Positions 42,052-50,976 are shown, counted from the first letter of the stretch. The stretch is DNA of 64,000 bases from an uncultured Bacillota bacterium (GCA_905188085.1 CAJJKN010000001.1:248001-312000), one strand, 5' to 3'. Translations and numbers: made by a program. The notes: a model not told the origin generated them from the sequence alone.

Positions 42052-42960
42052 ATGAACAGAAGAAAAACAGAGAAAAAAGCGGACGAGCCGTTGATGGCGT
42101 ATGACCGGCAGACGGGCGCCATGGTGCCGCAAAAGACGGTGGCAGGCGGATGGATGGAATGGATTTACCAGACAAAGCCCGGCCATTTGGCGCTGCATGC
42201 GGTAATCAAACGCAAGATGATTTCTTCGATTTATGGATGGTATTGCAAACAAAGACGCAGCCTGTCCGCTGCGGAAAAGATTATAGAGCAATATCAGATA
42301 GATACAACGCCGTTTCATACGCCGTTTACCACCTATTTTGATTTTTTTACGCGAAAGCTGCCAAGGGTGCAAATGCCGGAAGACGCGCTGGGCGCCTGGG
42401 CAGAAGGGTATATAAGCGCGTGGGAAAACATTGACCCAAAGCGGCTGATTCAGGTAAAAGGCAGTGAATACGATTTATCCTCGTTGCTGCAAGATGAGGC
42501 CTGGGCTCGGCGCTATGCGGGCGGTACGCTGTTTCGGATTCGCCTGGCGCCGCAGCATTATCATCATTTTCATTGGTTTGACAACGCAAAAATCGGCCGG
42601 ATTAAAGACATTAAGGGCGCATATTATTCGGTGCATCCGTTGGCCGTTGCCGAGATTGCGCGGCTGTATTGCGAAAACAAGCGGAGAATTGTGGAGGCCA
42701 AAACCGAACGATTTGGCACAATGCTGTTGATCGAAGTGGGGGCCACGATGATCGGAAGCATTGTAAACCCGTTTCAAAGCGGAGAAAAGGTGTGCCCCGG
42801 CGAGGACGGCGGTTATTTTGCGCCGGGCGGTTCCATGATTTTGGGATTGTTTGAAAAAGGGGCCGTGCAAGCGGATCAAGACATTTTACAACAGACCGCC
42901 CAGGGCAAAGAGAGCATTGTTTTGCTGGGAGAACGGATCGGGATAAAGGGGAAATTATGA
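42052..42960 (+). CDS. psd: Phosphatidylserine decarboxylase
   Basis: 302 residues. It converts phosphatidylserine to phosphatidylethanolamine. The catalytic His is in RLAPQHYHHFHWF; the self-cleavage site that forms the pyruvoyl group is GGS at Ser261 (APGGSMILG), where Met replaces the Thr of the common GGST. The DFFTRKLP segment is also typical. It is translationally coupled to pssA (ATGA overlap), giving a two-step route from CDP-diacylglycerol to PE in the membrane. Confidence 0.93.
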   Translation: MNRRKTEKKADEPLMAYDRQTGAMVPQKTVAGGWMEWIYQTKPGHLALHAVIKRKMISSIYGWYCKQRRSLSAAEKIIEQYQIDTTPFHTPFTTYFDFFTRKLPRVQMPEDALGAWAEGYISAWENIDPKRLIQVKGSEYDLSSLLQDEAWARRYAGGTLFRIRLAPQHYHHFHWFDNAKIGRIKDIKGAYYSVHPLAVAEIARLYCENKRRIVEAKTERFGTMLLIEVGATMIGSIVNPFQSGEKVCPGEDGGYFAPGGSMILGLFEKGAVQADQDILQQTAQGKESIVLLGERIGIKGKL

Positions 42961-43577
42961 AAAAGACCATCAAAAAAGCATTTCCGGTGATGGAGCATAT
43001 GAATGTGCCCAACACCATTACCATTACCGGGCTGGTATTGGGCATGCTGAATATCTTTTTTATCGTTCAGGGGAAATATCAGCTGTTTTATCTCTGCGCG
43101 CTGTTGGCAGGGGTGATGGATTCACTGGACGGCTTTGCAGCAAAAAGGCTGAACCAATATTCCGAACTGGGCGAGCAACTGGATTCGCTTTGCGACGGAA
43201 TCAACTTTGTATTGGTGCCGGCCATCTTTGCCGCCACGAGAATGGAAATGCGGCTGGGAACCACCATTTGCGCCGCCGTTTATTGCGCCTGCGGGATTTT
43301 GCGGCTGGGATATTTTAATATTCTGCTGGAAGAAAAGACGGAGGAAAAGGTGTTTGTGGGGGTGCCCACCACGATTGCGGCGATGTTTGTGCAGGTGCTG
43401 GTATGGGTTTGCACAGCGCTGGAACCGCGGCTGCGCATCTGCGTGCCGTCGATTTTGCTGGTGTTTGGCCTTTTGATGATTAGCCGGCTGAAATTTAAAG
43501 CGACGAATTTCGGCCGTGTGTTTTTTGCGATTGTCGGTCTGGCGTTTATGATTGTGGCGATGATAATAGGAAAATAG
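42957..43577 (+). CDS. pssA: CDP-diacylglycerol--serine O-phosphatidyltransferase
   Basis: 206 residues, about six helices. The CDP-alcohol phosphotransferase motif is present as DGFAAKRLNQYSELG then EQLDSLCDG: all three Asp and the Gly are kept, with Lys for the usual Arg. It makes phosphatidylserine from CDP-diacylglycerol and serine, the substrate of the psd product encoded just upstream. Gene order psd-pssA with four-base overlap supports the assignment. Confidence 0.93.
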   Translation: MKKTIKKAFPVMEHMNVPNTITITGLVLGMLNIFFIVQGKYQLFYLCALLAGVMDSLDGFAAKRLNQYSELGEQLDSLCDGINFVLVPAIFAATRMEMRLGTTICAAVYCACGILRLGYFNILLEEKTEEKVFVGVPTTIAAMFVQVLVWVCTALEPRLRICVPSILLVFGLLMISRLKFKATNFGRVFFAIVGLAFMIVAMIIGK

Positions 43578-43590
43578 AAAGGACGCAGCC

Positions 43591-43612
43591 AAAGCCCGCA
43601 AGGGCTTTTTTT
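43591..43612 (+). terminator. Terminator of psd-pssA
   Basis: AAAGCCC/GGGCTTT with loop GCAA and T run. Confidence 0.88.
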
Positions 43613-43639
43613 ATCCGTAAAAGACTGGCATTAAAACGG

Positions 43640-43669
43640 TTGACAGAAAACGATTTTACAGGGTATTCT
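43640..43669 (+). promoter_or_regulatory. Likely promoter of the HAD-IIA gene
   Basis: TTGACA (43640-43645), 18-base spacer, TATTCT (43664-43669). Confidence 0.55.
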
Positions 43670-43775
43670 TGACATGATTTTACACGGCAAACGCCGGTGA
43701 AAAGCGGTGGGAAAAGCAAAAAGCTGTGGCGCAAGGCTGCGCGAAACGGCAAAATTGATAAACGGGGAAGGAACC

Positions 43776-44573
43776 ATGCAGGAACAGATCGAAAAAGTGC
43801 TGCGCACAATCGGGTGCTTTTTGTTGGATATGGACGGCACCATTTATTTGGGAGATCAACTGATTGACGGCACGCATGAATTTTTGCAGGCTGCCAAAGA
43901 AAAGGGATACAAGGTGTTGTTTTTGACGAACAACTCCTCCAAAAACGGCGCGGCTTATTTGAAAAAGCTGGCAAAGATGGGCATTGAAGCAAACGCGGAA
44001 GATGTTTTGACCAGCGGCCAGGCGGCGGCGGAAACGATTTTGCAATGTTATCCGGGGAAAAAGGTTTGGGTGATGGGCAACACGCTGCTCAAAGAAGAGA
44101 TGGAGCAATGGGGCGTGCCGCTGACGGAAAAAGACCCGGATTTGGTGTTGACGGCGTTTGATACCGAGCTTACCTACCAAAAGCTGTGGGACTGCTGTAA
44201 TTATGTGCGGGAGGGGCTGCCGTATTTGGCGACGCATCCGGATTTTAACTGCCCGACGGAAACCGGGTTTATGCCGGATTTGGGCGCGATGACGGAATTG
44301 ATCTACGCGAGCACAGGCAGGCGGCCGGACCGCGTGATCGGCAAACCGGAGCGGGATATTTTTGCCTGCGCCAGCCGGCGTACCGGCGTGCCGATGGAAA
44401 ACACCGCCATGTGCGGCGATAGGCTGTATACAGATATTGCGGCCGGCCAAAAGCAGGGCCTGGCCAGCATTTTGGTGTTAACGGGAGAAACCAAACGGGA
44501 GGATCTGGCAAACAGCGACGTGAATCCGGATTTGGTGTTGGAACGGCTGGCAGATTTGGTGCCTTATCTGTAA
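43776..44573 (+). CDS. HAD-IIA family hydrolase (NagD/p-nitrophenylphosphatase-like)
   Basis: 265 residues. HAD motifs: LLDMDGTIYLG (nucleophile Asp), FLTNNSSKN, the Lys in VIGKPERDIF and MCGDRLYTDIAAG. The C2 cap lies between motifs II and III, which defines subclass IIA. These enzymes dephosphorylate small metabolites such as sugar phosphates and nucleotides. GGGGAAGG precedes ATG 43776. Substrate unknown. Confidence 0.9.
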   Translation: MQEQIEKVLRTIGCFLLDMDGTIYLGDQLIDGTHEFLQAAKEKGYKVLFLTNNSSKNGAAYLKKLAKMGIEANAEDVLTSGQAAAETILQCYPGKKVWVMGNTLLKEEMEQWGVPLTEKDPDLVLTAFDTELTYQKLWDCCNYVREGLPYLATHPDFNCPTETGFMPDLGAMTELIYASTGRRPDRVIGKPERDIFACASRRTGVPMENTAMCGDRLYTDIAAGQKQGLASILVLTGETKREDLANSDVNPDLVLERLADLVPYL

Positions 44574-44605
44574 AAACAGAAATTTATCTTCATACAAGCG
44601 GACAA

Positions 44606-44639
44606 CATAACCACCGGCTTGCCGGGGGTTATGTTTTTA
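44606..44639 (+). terminator. Terminator of the HAD gene
   Basis: ACATAACC.CCGGC/GCCGG.GGTTATGT stem followed by TTTTA. Confidence 0.88.
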
Positions 44640-44667
44640 TAAGCGGCGGTTGATGGGGGAAACACGG

Positions 44668-45057
44668 ATGGACAGAGCGGCGCTCAAGGAATATATTTTG
44701 AAAAAGTATAATGTGGAACCGGATTGCCCTTGGCCGAAACACCCGAATTTTGAAGTGTTTCGCCATGCCTACAATAAAAAATGGTTTGCGCTGGCAATGG
44801 AGGTGCCAAAAGAAAAGCTGGGGCTGCGGGAAAATGGGACGTTGGATGTAGTGAATTTTAAATGCGATCCCATTTTGATTTGCGCGATGAAAAACGAGCC
44901 GGGGATTTTTCCCGCTTATCATATGAACAAAGAAAAATGGTTGACGGCGGCGCTGGATGCCCGTGTGCCGGACGATACGATAAAACTGCTGCTTAAAATG
45001 AGCTATGAAGCCACGGCCGGGAAAACTTTGCCCAAAAAGAAAAGGGGCGGCGTTTAA
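44668..45057 (+). CDS. MmcQ/YjbR-family protein
   Basis: 129 residues. The family plan (N-terminal helices, PKHPNFEVFRHAYNKKWFAL, LDVVNFKCDPILI, PAYHMNKEKWLTAAL, LLLKMSYEATAG) is clear. YjbR/CyaY-like fold proteins are often called DNA-binding, but the function is not settled. A GGGGGA site is eight bases before ATG 44668. Ends with a basic KKKR tail. Confidence 0.88.
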   Translation: MDRAALKEYILKKYNVEPDCPWPKHPNFEVFRHAYNKKWFALAMEVPKEKLGLRENGTLDVVNFKCDPILICAMKNEPGIFPAYHMNKEKWLTAALDARVPDDTIKLLLKMSYEATAGKTLPKKKRGGV

Positions 45058-45152
45058 CTGGTGCGTTGCCTAAAAAAGAAAGGGAGGCCGTATCTTTACG
45101 ATAGGGCCGCGGAAAAACAATCGGCAGGGGATGCCGGAGAAAAAGAGAAAAG

Positions 45153-45190
45153 AAAATCCTCCGCAGGATAGGCCAGCGGAGGATCTTTTG
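45153..45190 (-). terminator. Terminator of the parvulin gene
   Basis: GATCCTCCGC/GCGGAGGAT hairpin; TTTTCTTTTC follows on the - strand. Confidence 0.85.
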
Positions 45191-45213
45191 TTTTTGCACA
45201 GTGCCGTTTCGGC

Positions 45214-46431
45214 TTATTGGGAAAGAGAGGTGGAGTCTGTGGTTTTGTATTTGGTAAGATCCACCCGGTCTGCATAGGTTTCCACGGTATATTCGCTTTT
45301 CCATTGTTCCAATTGATCGGCATACACGTTTTGCTTTTTGGTGGAAAGAAGCTGCTCTTTGGTGTATTCCTTCACATCCGCCAACGGCACGGCGCCCTCT
45401 TTCACGTCTTCCACATAATAGAGAATATGGTAGCCGTAAGAGGAAGCGACCAGGCCGGAAATTTCTCCCGGCTTTTTCAAGGCCAGGGCGGCTTTGGTAA
45501 AGGAGGCTTCGTAGGAAGTGTCGTCCCCCAAATTGCCGACGTAATACAGGCCGGAGCCGGTGTCGTCTGTGTTGTTTTTCATGATTTCATCAAAATTGGA
45601 GCCGTCTTTTTTCAATTGGTTTAAAATGCCCTGCGCTTTTTCCTGGATATGGGAAAGGGCGGTTTGTTTGGCTTTTTCCGCGCCCTCGGTATCGCCGCTG
45701 TTTTGCAGGGTGGTGATTTCGGTGGCATCGTCGCTTTCAAAGGAGATTAAAATATGTTTAATCTTGCGGAAGCCGGCCGGGTTGTAATAGATCGTGGAAC
45801 CGTACATGGTATCCTGCTCATAATTGGCGGGCGTTTCGGTGTAGTTTTCCTTCATTTCCGCAACGCGGGTATCGTATTCGGTTTGAATTTCCTCATCGGT
45901 AACGGAGACGTCCGCGGTGGCATAATCATACACTTTTTTCTCGATGGCATAATCCGTCTGCCGCTGGATCAGCAGATCGCGAGTAAGGTCGGCTTCTTTC
46001 ATTTCGGTATCCAGAGTTTCCTGTGCGGTTTTCTGCCAATCTTCTTCCGTTCCGTTCGGATTGGCAGACTTTGCGTCTTCATAATACGCATCTTTCCAGG
46101 ACTGGATGTTATCGTCCACGGTTTTTTCCACTTCGGCTTTTTCCTCATCGCTGAGAGAGCTAAGACCCAGTTCCTCGGCTTTCAGCTTGACGATCTGATT
46201 TTTGACCGCCATATCCAACGATAATTCCACAACCTGAGCGGAAAAATCGGCATAGGTTTCATCGGAAGGATCCGTTACACCGTACATTTGAAAATAATAT
46301 TCCATCAGTTCTTTGATGTCGGATTCATAGATGCGGTGCCCGTTGACGCTGCCGACCACCAGGCCGTTGCTGCAGCCGCCGGCCACAAGGCCCAGGCAGA
46401 GGAGTATAGAGAGCAGGAGTTTCTTTTTCAT
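45214..46431 (-). CDS. Parvulin-type foldase lipoprotein (PrsA/SurA-like)
   Basis: 405 residues. Signal peptide with lipobox VAGGC, a SurA-like N-terminal helical domain, then a PpiC parvulin domain (IKHILISFESDD, ILNQLKKDGSNFDEI, GNLGDD, LALKKPGEISGLVASSYGYHILYYVED). It should assist folding of exported proteins on the outer face of the membrane. The GGSNGLVVGSVNGHRIYESDI start of the mature form is typical. AAAGGA before the ATG. It lies downstream of mscS on the same strand. Confidence 0.9.
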   Translation of the reverse strand: MKKKLLLSILLCLGLVAGGCSNGLVVGSVNGHRIYESDIKELMEYYFQMYGVTDPSDETYADFSAQVVELSLDMAVKNQIVKLKAEELGLSSLSDEEKAEVEKTVDDNIQSWKDAYYEDAKSANPNGTEEDWQKTAQETLDTEMKEADLTRDLLIQRQTDYAIEKKVYDYATADVSVTDEEIQTEYDTRVAEMKENYTETPANYEQDTMYGSTIYYNPAGFRKIKHILISFESDDATEITTLQNSGDTEGAEKAKQTALSHIQEKAQGILNQLKKDGSNFDEIMKNNTDDTGSGLYYVGNLGDDTSYEASFTKAALALKKPGEISGLVASSYGYHILYYVEDVKEGAVPLADVKEYTKEQLLSTKKQNVYADQLEQWKSEYTVETYADRVDLTKYKTTDSTSLSQ

Positions 46432-46500
46432 AAAAGCAGTCCTTTCAATCGGGTTGATTTAAATACGAACAAAGTAAAGTATAGCCAATCTTTATGGCAT

Positions 46501-47325
46501 TTAAATGTCAGGATCGGTCTTTTTTTCTTTGTTTTCCATCTGGATATGCGGCAGAGCAAAGGGGATGCCGGCCTCGGTAAGGCATTCATGCGTGCGCCGG
46601 TGCAAAAGATACAAAATATCCCAATATTCCGCACGCTTGCCCCAGGCGAGGATGTTGATCTGCACGCCGCGATCGCAAAACGCTTCGGCGCCCACGGTGG
46701 CGACCGGGTTTTTCAACACCTTGGGTTCGTTGACCAGCATATCGGAAAGCACGGACAGCGCTTTGGACAGATCCGTTTCAAACGGAACGACGAGCGTGAC
46801 GGAAATGCGCCGTGTATCGTAGGCCGAATAGTTTGTCACGCGGCCGCCGATGAGCTGGCTGTTGGGCAGCAGGACATTTTGATTGTCTGGCGTGACGAGA
46901 GAAGTGAACATCATATCGATCCGCTCCACATAGCCTTTGCCCTGATCCGTTTCGATATAATCGCCCACCTTAAACGGCCGGGTGAACAGAAGAATCATCC
47001 CGGAGGCAAAATTGGACAGATTGTCTTTTAGCGCAAGGCCGATGCCGACGGCCGCGCCGCCCAATAGCGTGATGATGCTGGCCGTGGGGATGCCCAAAAA
47101 GGAGGCAGCTGTGATAACGGCGATGACGAGCACAAACACCTTTACACACGCGGCAAGAAACGCATGAACGGTAGGGTCTACCTTGCTGCGCGAAAGCGCG
47201 CGAAGCACAAACCGGCTGAGCCAGTTTGCAATGGCCAGCCCCACAAAAAAGGCGAGCAGGGCCCACAGGATATGCGGCAATGCCTGCCAAGCCATGGAAA
47301 GCAGGTTTTCAAAAAAAGTTTGCAT
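46501..47325 (-). CDS. mscS: Small-conductance mechanosensitive channel (MscS family)
   Basis: 274 residues. Three N-terminal helices; the pore helix TM3 is ITLLGGAAVGIGLALKDNLSNFASGMILLFTRPFKVGDYIE, with the Gly/Ala pattern of MscS, followed by the beta domain (VTPDNQNVLLPNSQLIGGRVTNYS). It opens on membrane tension to release solutes during hypoosmotic shock. GGGAG before the ATG; TATAAT on the - strand at about 47359-47364. Confidence 0.93.
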   Translation of the reverse strand: MQTFFENLLSMAWQALPHILWALLAFFVGLAIANWLSRFVLRALSRSKVDPTVHAFLAACVKVFVLVIAVITAASFLGIPTASIITLLGGAAVGIGLALKDNLSNFASGMILLFTRPFKVGDYIETDQGKGYVERIDMMFTSLVTPDNQNVLLPNSQLIGGRVTNYSAYDTRRISVTLVVPFETDLSKALSVLSDMLVNEPKVLKNPVATVGAEAFCDRGVQINILAWGKRAEYWDILYLLHRRTHECLTEAGIPFALPHIQMENKEKKTDPDI

Positions 47326-47381
47326 GATACACTCCCATTTCCCGGTGAGATGACGGTTTATTATAGCACAGGGGAGAAAAG

Positions 47382-47410
47382 TTGGGAAATGCAGGACGAT
47401 ATGCTATAAT
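47382..47410 (+). promoter_or_regulatory. Sigma-A promoter of the HisJ-type genes
   Basis: TTGGGA (47382-47387), 17-base spacer, TATAAT (47405-47410). Confidence 0.65.
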
Positions 47411-47476
47411 GAAACGGAAATATGACGGGATTGCAGGAGGCTTATAGATAAGCCCCGGCCCCAAGGAGGCATTTCT

Positions 47477-48244
47477 ATGCGGACGGATTTGCATGTTCAT
47501 TCTCATTTTTCCTTTGATTCCCAGACGGAAATGCAAGCGGCTTGCCGGCAGGCCGTGCAGGCAGGGCTGACGCATATCGGCTTTACCGACCATTATGATA
47601 TGGACCCAAGCAGCGAAGAGGGCACCTATGATCCCAAGGCGTTTTTTGAGGAGATCAAAGCCGTGCAGGATAAATTTGCCGGCCGGCTGACGGTATTGGC
47701 CGGAATAGAATTTTCCGAACCGCACCTGTATCCCAAAGAATATGAACAGATACGCGCGTTGCCGTATGACTATATCATCGGCGCCATTCATTATATAGAC
47801 GGGATGGACCCGTATTTTACAGAGAAGATGACCTATCCGCTGCCGAAAATGTATGAGCGGTATTGGGAAGAGATGGAGCGCATGGTGGAAACCGGCGGCT
47901 TTCAGATTATCGCGCATTTAGATTATCCGAAAAGATATTTCAATGCTTGTTTGGCAGAGGATCAAACGATGCTGCGCATTTTCCAAAAGGCCTGCGACAG
48001 GGGGCTGGCGCTGGAAATCAACACATCGCCGTTTAGAAAGGGCGAAACGGAGCCGATGCCGGCGGAAAGAATGCTGGAGCTGTATATCAAGGCGGGCGGC
48101 TATCATATAACGCTGGGCTCCGATGCGCATGAGCCGGAGCAGGTGGGCAGCGGCATAGAGCGCGGCCGAGACATTGCCAAAAAGCTGGGCTTACAACCCT
48201 GTATCTTTGAAAAGAGAAAACTGATTACACAGCCGTGGGGGTAA
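47477..48244 (+). CDS. PHP-domain phosphatase, HisJ/histidinol-phosphatase family (copy 1)
   Basis: 255 residues. PHP metal ligands: DLHVHSHFSFDS, FTDHYD, GIEF, AIHYID, IAHLDYPKR and SDAHEPEQVG. Members include histidinol-phosphate phosphatase HisJ. The next gene, two bases after this stop, encodes a clear paralogue. Because the his operon at 57.4 kb has no phosphatase domain (HisB there is the dehydratase only), one of the two could fill that step, but other PHP phosphoesterase activities remain possible. Confidence 0.85.
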   Translation: MRTDLHVHSHFSFDSQTEMQAACRQAVQAGLTHIGFTDHYDMDPSSEEGTYDPKAFFEEIKAVQDKFAGRLTVLAGIEFSEPHLYPKEYEQIRALPYDYIIGAIHYIDGMDPYFTEKMTYPLPKMYERYWEEMERMVETGGFQIIAHLDYPKRYFNACLAEDQTMLRIFQKACDRGLALEINTSPFRKGETEPMPAERMLELYIKAGGYHITLGSDAHEPEQVGSGIERGRDIAKKLGLQPCIFEKRKLITQPWG

Positions 48245-48246
48245 CA

Positions 48247-49020
48247 ATGCGGACGGATTTACACATTCACACATCGCTTTCTTCCGATTCCAAAGCAGAC
48301 ATGATGGCCTGCTGCCAAGCTGCGGTGGAGGCCGGGCTGACGCATATTTGCTTTACCGAGCATCTGGAGCACAACCCAAAGGACAGCGGCACCGGCTATT
48401 ACAAACGGGAGGTTTATTTTGACCGGCTGGAAACGGCAAGGGCGCGCTTTGGCGGGCAGCTGAAAATATTATCCGGCCTGGAATATGCAGAGCCGCATTT
48501 GTATCCGGAGGATTTTGCCCAGGCCTTAGCGCAGGGGGGCTATGATATGGTGCTGGGCTCGGTTCACTGGATAGACAACATGGCACCCTATCTGCCGGAG
48601 GAAATGACGTATTCCGTGGAAACTATGTTTGAACGATACTGGGCGGAAATGGAGCGCACGGTGGAGCTGGGCGGATTTCAGGTGCTTTCCCATATGGATT
48701 TTCCAAAGCGGTATTGCAAAAAATGCGTGTATGAGGAAAAGACGATTTTGCGTATCTTGCAAAAGGCGGTAAGCCGCGGGATCGTGATGGAAATCAATTC
48801 TTCCACGTTTCGCCAGGGGTTGGGAGAATCCATGCCGGGCGAGGCGTTTGTGGCGCTGTATCAAAAGGCCGGTGGAAAGCTAGTTTCTATCGGCTCGGAT
48901 TCGCATTTTGAACAGCATACGGGGGCCGATGTGGACAAAGCCGCGGCGCTGGCGGAAAAATACGGGCTGTTGACGTGTGTGTTTGAACAGGGGAAAGCCA
49001 TCGCCGGGCAGTGGGGATAA
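48247..49020 (+). CDS. PHP-domain phosphatase, HisJ/histidinol-phosphatase family (copy 2)
   Basis: 257 residues, start ATG after a GGGGG site that lies in the end of copy 1. Motifs as in copy 1: DLHIHTSLSSDS, FTEHLE (Glu for Asp), GLEYAEPHLYPEDF, GSVHWID, LSHMDFPKRYC and GSDSHFEQHTG. The two proteins align along their whole length and both end in QPWG/GQWG, so they arose by tandem duplication. The second shows a few ligand substitutions (FTEH, SDSH) that may mean a different substrate. Confidence 0.85.
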   Translation: MRTDLHIHTSLSSDSKADMMACCQAAVEAGLTHICFTEHLEHNPKDSGTGYYKREVYFDRLETARARFGGQLKILSGLEYAEPHLYPEDFAQALAQGGYDMVLGSVHWIDNMAPYLPEEMTYSVETMFERYWAEMERTVELGGFQVLSHMDFPKRYCKKCVYEEKTILRILQKAVSRGIVMEINSSTFRQGLGESMPGEAFVALYQKAGGKLVSIGSDSHFEQHTGADVDKAAALAEKYGLLTCVFEQGKAIAGQWG

Positions 49021-49039
49021 GCGAACAAGCGCTTATCCC
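49014..49039 (+). terminator. Hairpin over the stop codon of the second HisJ-type gene
   Basis: Perfect ten-base stem GGGATAAGCG/CGCTTATCCC with a six-base loop; the TAA stop is in the 5' arm. A T-rich run (TTTTCTTTTTT) follows only nine bases later, so termination is possible but not certain. Confidence 0.5.
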
Positions 49040-49251
49040 AAGACGGCGTTTTCTTTTTTCTATCTTTTTATTGATCTGATTTTTTGTTTTTGATACCATG
49101 CATCGTTTGCACAGTTATCCTTTTTTAAATAGCGCTGCGCCGGCGGCAAACAAAAAATGCCGCGGGAAAAGCGGAAAGCGTTTGAGAATTGTTTTTTATT
49201 TTATGTTTTTTGCCTATGAAATTTTTATGATTTTTATAAGGGGGATTTTGT

Positions 49252-50343
49252 ATGTCACTTTTATTTTCGCCCATTCAAATTGGGCCGTTTCATTTGGAAA
49301 ACAGAATTGTGGTGCCGCCGATGGCCACCTTTGGGCACCAGAGCTGTGCAGGCTCCGGCCTGGTGGCGGACAGCATGGTGCAGCATTACCGGGAAATTGC
49401 GCAGAGCAAGCCGGGGCTGATTATTGTGGAATCCACGGCGGTGCAGCCGAAAAACCCGCGCGGCACGGAGCAACTGGGCATTTGGAGCGATGAGCACATT
49501 CCGGGCCATGCGAAAATTGCAGCGGCCATTCACGAAGAGGGAGTGCCCTGCCTGCTGCAAATTCAAACTTCCGGCGTAACCGGAAAAAACGAGCCGAACC
49601 CGATTTGCGTAAGCGCCTATGACAGCGATATGACGGGACGGTATATCAAGGGCCGGGAGATGACGGTGGAAGAAATTCATGCCGTGCAGAAAAACTTTGT
49701 TTCGGCGGCGGTGCGTGCGCAAAAGGCGGGCTATGACGGCGTGGAGCTGCATGGGGCGCATGGGTATTTCCTATGTCAGACGCTGTCTCCGTTGGTGAAT
49801 AAGCGGACGGACTGCTATGGTGGCAGCGCGGAAAACAGGGCACGCATCTGTACGGAAATCGCGGAGGAAATCCGCCGCCAATGCGGGTCGGACTTTTTTC
49901 TGGCCATTCGCATGGGGGTAAACGATCCGGACCCGGAGGCGGCCGTGGCCTATATAGAGATTTTAAAGCAGAGCGGCATTGCGCTGTTTGATCTTTCCCG
50001 CGGCTTTTTGCCGTATGAATTGCAGGAAAACCCGCTGGAAGTGCCGAAAGAATTTGGCCATAGCCAATTGATCTATGCGGCCAAGCAGGTGAAAGAAAAA
50101 GTGGATGTGCCGATTATCTGCGTGGGCAGCTTGTTCACACCGGAACAGGCCGAGGACGCGCTGGAAAAAGGCGCGGGCGATTTGGTGGCCATTGGGCGCA
50201 ATTATCTGATTGAGCCGCAATGGGCGCAAAAGGCGAGAGAGGGTATTGCCATGCAGCGCTGTTATGATTGTAAGAGGCGGTGCCGCTGGTTTGACGATGC
50301 GTCCCAGTGCCCGGCGATGATACAAAAGAATAAAAACAAATAA
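49252..50343 (+). CDS. Old Yellow Enzyme-family NADH:flavin oxidoreductase, single-domain with Cys cluster
   Basis: 363 residues. FMN-barrel motifs: NRIVVPPMATFG, LQIQTSG, FVSAAVRAQKAGYDGVELHGAHGYFLCQTLSPLVNKRTDCYGGSAENRARI and ICVGSLFTPEQAEDAL. The C-terminus CYDCKRRCRWFDDASQC keeps a four-Cys pattern like the Fe-S site of 2,4-dienoyl-CoA reductases, yet the NAD(P) domain that follows in those proteins (total ~650 residues) is missing. It reduces activated C=C bonds, substrate unknown. AAGGGGG precedes the ATG. Confidence 0.88.
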   Translation: MSLLFSPIQIGPFHLENRIVVPPMATFGHQSCAGSGLVADSMVQHYREIAQSKPGLIIVESTAVQPKNPRGTEQLGIWSDEHIPGHAKIAAAIHEEGVPCLLQIQTSGVTGKNEPNPICVSAYDSDMTGRYIKGREMTVEEIHAVQKNFVSAAVRAQKAGYDGVELHGAHGYFLCQTLSPLVNKRTDCYGGSAENRARICTEIAEEIRRQCGSDFFLAIRMGVNDPDPEAAVAYIEILKQSGIALFDLSRGFLPYELQENPLEVPKEFGHSQLIYAAKQVKEKVDVPIICVGSLFTPEQAEDALEKGAGDLVAIGRNYLIEPQWAQKAREGIAMQRCYDCKRRCRWFDDASQCPAMIQKNKNK

Positions 50344-50368
50344 AAAGCGGCCGAAAGGCCGTTTTTTT
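50342..50368 (+). terminator. Terminator of the OYE gene
   Basis: GCGGCC/GGCCGT stem with loop GAAA and seven T. Confidence 0.88.
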
Positions 50369-50790
50369 ATGGGCGGATTGTAGAAAACGCTTTTGAAGAG
50401 GAAAATTTTGGGGCCGGAATGTCCACGGCTCCATAAGGCAGGAGAACAAGACAATAGGCATACGGGAGTGAGGAAAAGGATTTTTTAGACAATTAAAAAA
50501 GACAAATAAGACAGCGGGGGAGAAAGTGCGGCAAGTAGATTCAGACCGGGAAGAAAAACGCGAAAGGGAGAATTACAAAAACGGTTGATGGTGCCATAAA
50601 GCGAAACGACGGGCAACGGCATAAGGAGACAAGGGCGGAGGCTTTGGCGGAGGTATGTATAGGCAGAGCCTGGGAAGTGGGCTGGAGATGCTTGGAAAAA
50701 GATGTCGGGATTTTTTTAAATTGCAGAAAAGCAGCGGCCAAGCGGCACAAAACAGGCGGCTGCGGCATAGGATACAGCGAGGAAACCAAG
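50369..50790. other. Purine-rich spacer before the spoVM locus
   Basis: About 420 bases with no recognised gene. Purine-rich on the + strand. I looked for sporulation-type promoters (sigma-E/K) and saw no convincing pair. Confidence 0.5.
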
Positions 50791-50811
50791 AACAGAAAGG
50801 CGGGAAGGACC

Positions 50812-50976
50812 ATGAACAAGCAGAAATTTTGCTGGCCGCGATGCTTGCTGCTGGGCATAGGGCTGGTGGTGATCGGCCTGGTGACCATTGCGGTGTTTGT
50901 GCCGGCATGGGTATGGGCTGTGTTGTTTGGCGCGGGGCTGGTGTGCTACGGGCTTTCCTGCCTGATGCGCTTGTAG
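50812..50976 (+). CDS. Small membrane protein upstream of spoVM-like gene
   Basis: 54 residues: a short basic start (NKQKFCWPR) followed by one long or two short hydrophobic helices (LLLGIGLVVIGLVTIAVFV, then VWAVLFGAGLVCYGLSCLM). GGGAAGG precedes ATG 50812. Its stop lies 13 bases before the next start, within which AGGAGGGAGG begins, so the two small genes are probably translated together. I do not recognise a family; a role in the forespore or mother-cell membrane is inference from context. Confidence 0.6.
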   Translation: MNKQKFCWPRCLLLGIGLVVIGLVTIAVFVPAWVWAVLFGAGLVCYGLSCLMRL

